A stretch of DNA of 33,746 nucleotides from assembly GCA_030065975.1 (NCBI GenBank), contig JASJCN010000012.1, positions 1-33,746 of the forward strand, given 5' to 3'. The translations under genes were made by a program, and so were the position numbers. Position 1 is the stretch's first letter, and every line of letters begins with the position of its first letter. The DNA is from Myxococcota bacterium. GTDB lineage: Bacteria; Myxococcota_A; UBA9160; UBA6930. The notes beneath the pieces are model-generated. The model ran no database searches. It saw only the letters and a list, made by a program, of their open reading frames with translations, and had not been told where the DNA came from. Shown in pieces: positions 30,610 to 33,746 of this stretch.

Positions 30610-32283
30610 CTACGGCCCGGTGAAGCCCGCGGTGCAGCCGAAGATCTCGAGGTCCGGGTCGGCTCCGGGATACGCTCGCGGCCCGTTCAGGAAGAAGGGG
30701 TCGTCGGTGACGAAGGGGGCGTTGAAGCCGACCTCGAAGAGGGCCTCGACGTCGAAGCCGTCCGGGGTGTCCCAGTCGGAGCACCAGTTGCCCTCGTTGC
30801 GGGCGAGGCCGACGGAGAAGGAGCTCTGCGGGTTGGCGATCTCGTAGAGGGCGTCGAGGTCGGCTGGGGTGGCGCCGAGCAGGGTCGTGACGTCGGAGGT
30901 GAAGCCGCCCACGCCGCCGGGGCGATTCACGCCGATGGTGTGCCGGCAGCGCAGGGCGTCGAGCACCAGCACGCGCAGCGGGTCGTCCCAGCCGCCCACC
31001 GAGATCTCGCCGCCCGGAAGCGGTACGCCCGCGGAGAGGCCGGGCTCGGCAGGCGAGGCGGTGAGGATGGTGCGCCAGGTGGCGCGGCCGAGGGCGCGGA
31101 ACTTCTGGCTGCCGAGGTCGCTCTCCCGGCGCAGGCCGCGGCGCACCACGCGCAGGTCGTCGCGGCGGCCCCAGTAGCCGAACTTCACCTCGGTCGCGAA
31201 GTCGAGCTCCAGCTCGGTCGGCGTGGCGGCGAAGTAGTCGGCGCGCGCCTGCTCCCACTTGGCCACGCCGCTGCCGACGATCACGCCCGTGGTCGCGAGG
31301 TTGGGCAGGAAGCGTCCGATCGGGTCGTCGATCCGTGAGCGGCTGTCCTCGAGGTCGAAGGCCTCGCGATATGCGTCGAACTGCTCGATGAAGAGCTGGC
31401 CGCAGGTCGAGTCGCCCGCGGGCAGCACCGAGGTCTCGTCCCAGTCGAGGTCGAGGCTCTGGACGGCGCACTGGTCCAGGAAGCGCCGGACGGCGGGCCG
31501 GTCGTAGGGGCCGTAGCCGGCGTAGAAGCTGCCGAGCCGGCCGAAGAGCGTCGCGAGCTCGTCCCAGTTCAGGAGGCCCGGCCGCACGAACACGAGGGTC
31601 TCGTCGACGATGAAGGAGAGGCCCTTCTGGGTCGCCTCCACGATGTCGGTGATGTGGAAGACGGGGTCGGGCGAGTTCGCGATCAGGGTGAAGAGCTCGG
31701 GGTTCACGATGCCGCCGAGATCCCGCAAGAGGTCGAGGAACGCATCCACGCCCTGCGGGACGGTGGCCGGATCCTGGAGCAGCTCGAGGATGCCCTCCTG
31801 CTGGACGCGCTCGACCAGCGTGAGCAGGGTGGTCACGTCGAGGCCGATGCCGGTCTGGGTGAGCGCCTGCATCGTCTTCCACTGGAGCGCGATGCGCGCG
31901 GAGGTCTCGGTGCGGGTGCAGGGGCGGCCGCCGCAGCGCCACATCAGCGGATTCGCCTGGATGCTCTCGGCAAGGAAGACGGTGATGCTGCCCGAGCTCC
32001 CGCCGGCGGCGCCGCTCAGCGGCCCGTAGCTGCCGGTGATCTGCGCCTGGGATCCGAAGTGGGCGAAGATGCGGTTGCCGTTCCCCCGGACGCCGGTGCA
32101 CAGGCGCTTCGGAGCGAAGCCGGGCAGTCGCAGCTCGAAGAAGGGGAAGAGCTCGGGGAAGTCGCCGGAGACCGCGTCCCAGTCGTCGGCGGCTGCGGGG
32201 GAGCCGGCCAGAGCGAGGAGGGCGAGCGGGGCGACGAGCAGGCGCAAACGGCGGGCGAGTGTGGGGCGGATGAGCGTGGGCAT
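30610..32283 (-). CDS. Secreted protein of unknown function
   Basis: A 557-residue precursor. ATG 32283 is chosen because GGGAGG sits about 6 bases upstream. The N-terminus is a signal peptide: RRLRLLVAPLALLALAGSPAAA then DDWDAV, cleavage predicted after AAA. The mature chain has eight cysteines (LCTG, RCGGRPC, DQC, STCG, LRCRH, NWCSD, FGCTAG), an even number consistent with disulfides outside the cytoplasm. Recognisable local features are few: a leucine-rich helical middle (LLTLVERVQQEGILELLQD) and the C-terminal FEVGFNAPFVTDDPFFLNG. I do not recognise the family and assign no activity. The GST-family gene lies 56 bases upstream on the same strand. Confidence 0.75.
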   Translation of the reverse strand: MPTLIRPTLARRLRLLVAPLALLALAGSPAAADDWDAVSGDFPELFPFFELRLPGFAPKRLCTGVRGNGNRIFAHFGSQAQITGSYGPLSGAAGGSSGSITVFLAESIQANPLMWRCGGRPCTRTETSARIALQWKTMQALTQTGIGLDVTTLLTLVERVQQEGILELLQDPATVPQGVDAFLDLLRDLGGIVNPELFTLIANSPDPVFHITDIVEATQKGLSFIVDETLVFVRPGLLNWDELATLFGRLGSFYAGYGPYDRPAVRRFLDQCAVQSLDLDWDETSVLPAGDSTCGQLFIEQFDAYREAFDLEDSRSRIDDPIGRFLPNLATTGVIVGSGVAKWEQARADYFAATPTELELDFATEVKFGYWGRRDDLRVVRRGLRRESDLGSQKFRALGRATWRTILTASPAEPGLSAGVPLPGGEISVGGWDDPLRVLVLDALRCRHTIGVNRPGGVGGFTSDVTTLLGATPADLDALYEIANPQSSFSVGLARNEGNWCSDWDTPDGFDVEALFEVGFNAPFVTDDPFFLNGPRAYPGADPDLEIFGCTAGFTGP

Positions 32284-32339
32284 GGGACCTCCCGATCCCA
32301 CCCCCCAGATTCACTGCATAGCCCGCCGGAGTGATCGCG

Positions 32340-33668
32340 CTACTCGGAACGGGAATAGAGCAGGGCGCCTTCCTTGCGGACCCGGCAGCCGGCCAGCAGC
32401 GCGTCCAGCTCGAGCAGCTCGCGCCCGCCTGGGAAGGCGTCGAGCAGGCCCTCGACGGCCTTGCGTCCCTCGGGCCCGGCCGTGCAGGCCGAGAGCACGG
32501 CTTCGATGCGCTGCAGCATCCAGATCTGGTAGGGGACGACCATGCGTCGTCCGGTGACCCCCTGGATCGTGAACTCGTGGGTCAGCGGGCCGTCGCCGGT
32601 CTGGAGGGCTTCGAAGCCGGGGGTCGCGATGAAGGTCTTCCCCGGCAGCTCGCCCCCTTTCTCGTGGGCGTCGCTGGCGATGAAGTCGGTGAGGCGGTGG
32701 GCCGCGTCACGCAGCACCGGCCACATCTCGTCGAAGAACATGCCGAGTACGGGAAGCAGCGTCTTCGGGAGCGCGTCGTCCTCGAGCCAGGCGCCGCCGT
32801 CGCTCGTGGCCGGACGGCCGACGAGCTGGCCGTCGTCGCCGAGGGAGTAGAGCCGCTGTCCGTACTTGCGGGCGTTGAGGCAGCTCTCGCCGTTCGCGCG
32901 CTCGACCCACTCCGTCGTGAGCGGGAAGTGGGTTCGCAACGCGAAGCCCGACACGGCGTCGCGGTAGAGGTGCGCGTAGAGCGGGCCGATCAGCCCGTAG
33001 TCGCCGAGGCTCGGACGCCCACCGAGGAGGTAGTCGTGCGCGCCGAAGTGGGTCTCGAGCAGCCCCAGGAGCTGGTGCTGGCTCGCCTGCCAGGCGTGCT
33101 CGAGGCCCTCGCCACAGCCGAGCTGCACGAGGCCGGCGTACACACCCTTGGGTTCGGTGCGCGACTCCGAGATGCCGAAGGCCGTCTGGAAGAAGCCCGC
33201 CCCGGCCTGTCGGCGCATCGGGCCGGGAGCGCCGGCCGCCAGGACCGCCCCCCACTGCAGCTCGTTGAAGGCGCGGTGGTTGGGCTCGCGCCCGTCCTCG
33301 CTGAAGTACCAGCGCTCCCAGAAGGCGGGCACCACCACCCACTCGTCCGCGAACAGCTCGAGCAGGTACGAGGCCAGGCACTGCCGCGGCGACGTCGCGG
33401 GGTCGGGCACCACCGGCACCTCGGGGTGTGCCGCCTCGCAGTGGTCGATGATGGCGCTCGAATCCTGGACCCAGGTGCCGTCGGGAGCCTCGAGCTGGGG
33501 GACGGCGCCGCTTCCTGAGCGAGGTGTCAGCAAGCCCTGGATCAGGTCGACGGTCGCGAGCACGTCCTCGTAGCCGTCGCCGAGCGACCCCTGCTCGTGC
33601 TTGAAGCGCAGGTAGGCGCGCACCTTGCCGGAGAAGTAGCTGTGTTCCCAGGAGTAGAGTCGGTACAT
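32340..33668 (-). CDS. Glutathione S-transferase family protein, extended
   Basis: A 442-residue protein starting at ATG 33668. The N-terminal ~80 residues are a thioredoxin-like GST domain: MYRLYSWEHSYFSGKVRAYLRFK, then VPQLEAPDGTWVQDSSAIIDHCEA, where VPQL supplies the cis-Pro and QDSSAI the glutathione-contacting Ser. An all-helical C-terminal domain follows (SLGDYGLIGPLYAHLYRD near 225). The protein is about twice the usual GST length; the extra ~190 C-terminal residues are unassigned. It is cytoplasmic with no membrane segments. A 12-base palindrome lies 60 bases upstream of the start codon, so TetR-type control is likely. Substrate and activity are unproven. Confidence 0.82.
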   Translation of the reverse strand: MYRLYSWEHSYFSGKVRAYLRFKHEQGSLGDGYEDVLATVDLIQGLLTPRSGSGAVPQLEAPDGTWVQDSSAIIDHCEAAHPEVPVVPDPATSPRQCLASYLLELFADEWVVVPAFWERWYFSEDGREPNHRAFNELQWGAVLAAGAPGPMRRQAGAGFFQTAFGISESRTEPKGVYAGLVQLGCGEGLEHAWQASQHQLLGLLETHFGAHDYLLGGRPSLGDYGLIGPLYAHLYRDAVSGFALRTHFPLTTEWVERANGESCLNARKYGQRLYSLGDDGQLVGRPATSDGGAWLEDDALPKTLLPVLGMFFDEMWPVLRDAAHRLTDFIASDAHEKGGELPGKTFIATPGFEALQTGDGPLTHEFTIQGVTGRRMVVPYQIWMLQRIEAVLSACTAGPEGRKAVEGLLDAFPGGRELLELDALLAGCRVRKEGALLYSRSE

Positions 33669-33728
33669 GCCGCGACGCTAGAGCGTCGGGGCGCGCCGTT
33701 CCATCCGGGAAGTCGCCGACACATCGGC

Positions 33729-33740
33729 CCGACCGGTCGG
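33729..33740. promoter_or_regulatory. TetR-type palindromic operator upstream of the GST gene
   Basis: CCGACCGGTCGG is a perfect 12-base palindrome and is followed by TCGGGC at the window end. Together they also contain GACCGGTCGGTC, close to operators of TetR-family regulators such as NemR (GACC...GGTC halves). It lies 60 bases upstream of the GST start codon. The regulator would be beyond the window edge. Confidence 0.6.
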
Positions 33741-33746
33741 TCGGGC

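Noticed and set aside
1-33746. CRISPR array, tRNA, rRNA or insertion sequence
   Set aside because: No spaced repeats with unique spacers, no cloverleaf with CCA-like end, and no transposase-like motifs were seen on either strand.

Overview
The window is GC-rich (by eye about 70%) and densely coded, with GTG and TTG starts alongside ATG, frequent 4-base ATGA overlaps and tail-to-tail gene overlaps. There are no rRNA or tRNA genes, insertion sequences, phage genes or CRISPR arrays. The gene mix (CSLREA-type secreted beta-helix protein, 7TM histidine kinases, fused NirBD, fused DmsBC, FATP-type and PhaC-like lipid enzymes, haloalkane dehalogenase) suggests a free-living environmental bacterium, perhaps a Myxococcota-like or other former deltaproteobacterial lineage. 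That placement is inference; no taxonomic marker gene is present.

Layout. 1-1996 (-): 5' part of a large secreted beta-helix protein. 2275-4757 (+): an orphan membrane histidine kinase, then a DhlA-type haloalkane dehalogenase, ending at a nested palindromic terminator. 4891-5496 (-): a DUF4202 protein divergent from the main metabolic operon. 5745-12588 (+): fused NADH nitrite reductase (NirB-NirD), fused four-cluster ferredoxin plus membrane anchor (DmsB-DmsC-like) and a molybdopterin nitrate reductase (NasA-like), tightly coupled and preceded by a possible sigma-54 promoter and a terminator-like leader hairpin. This reads as nitrate to nitrite to ammonium assimilation with a membrane, probably quinol-fed, electron supply. 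12667-14436 (+): a second orphan 7TM histidine kinase.

14447-16512: a small DUF1330-like protein (-) and a YcaD-like MFS transporter (+). 16439-17677 (-): thioredoxin (WCAPC active site) followed by PAPS reductase CysH, a matched donor and enzyme for sulfate assimilation. 17784-19201 (-): AraC-type regulator translationally coupled to a hemerythrin-domain protein, divergent from an SDR oxidoreductase (19376-20125). 20136-21460: a MerR/SoxR-like regulator (+) divergent from two small membrane or Cys-rich genes (-) across a 19-bp-spaced promoter with a SoxR-like dyad. 21448-23440 (-): a second SDR and a class C beta-lactamase-like serine hydrolase.

23503-28776 (+): a lipid-metabolism operon of a FATP-type acyl-CoA synthetase broken by one in-frame amber codon, a PhaC-like hydrolase fused to a degenerate acyl-CoA synthetase domain, and a cupin. 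28763-30426: zinc alcohol dehydrogenase (-) divergent from an LmrA/YxaF-type TetR regulator (+). 30610-33668 (-): an unrecognised secreted protein and a GST-family protein. The window ends in a TetR-type palindromic operator upstream of the GST gene.

The most unusual items are the membrane-linked assimilatory nitrate reductase operon with its putative RpoN/attenuator leader, the PhaC-like/pseudo-ligase fusion beside a nonsense-interrupted paralogue of the same ligase family, and the MerR/SoxR-like switch that appears to drive a leaderless small membrane-protein gene.
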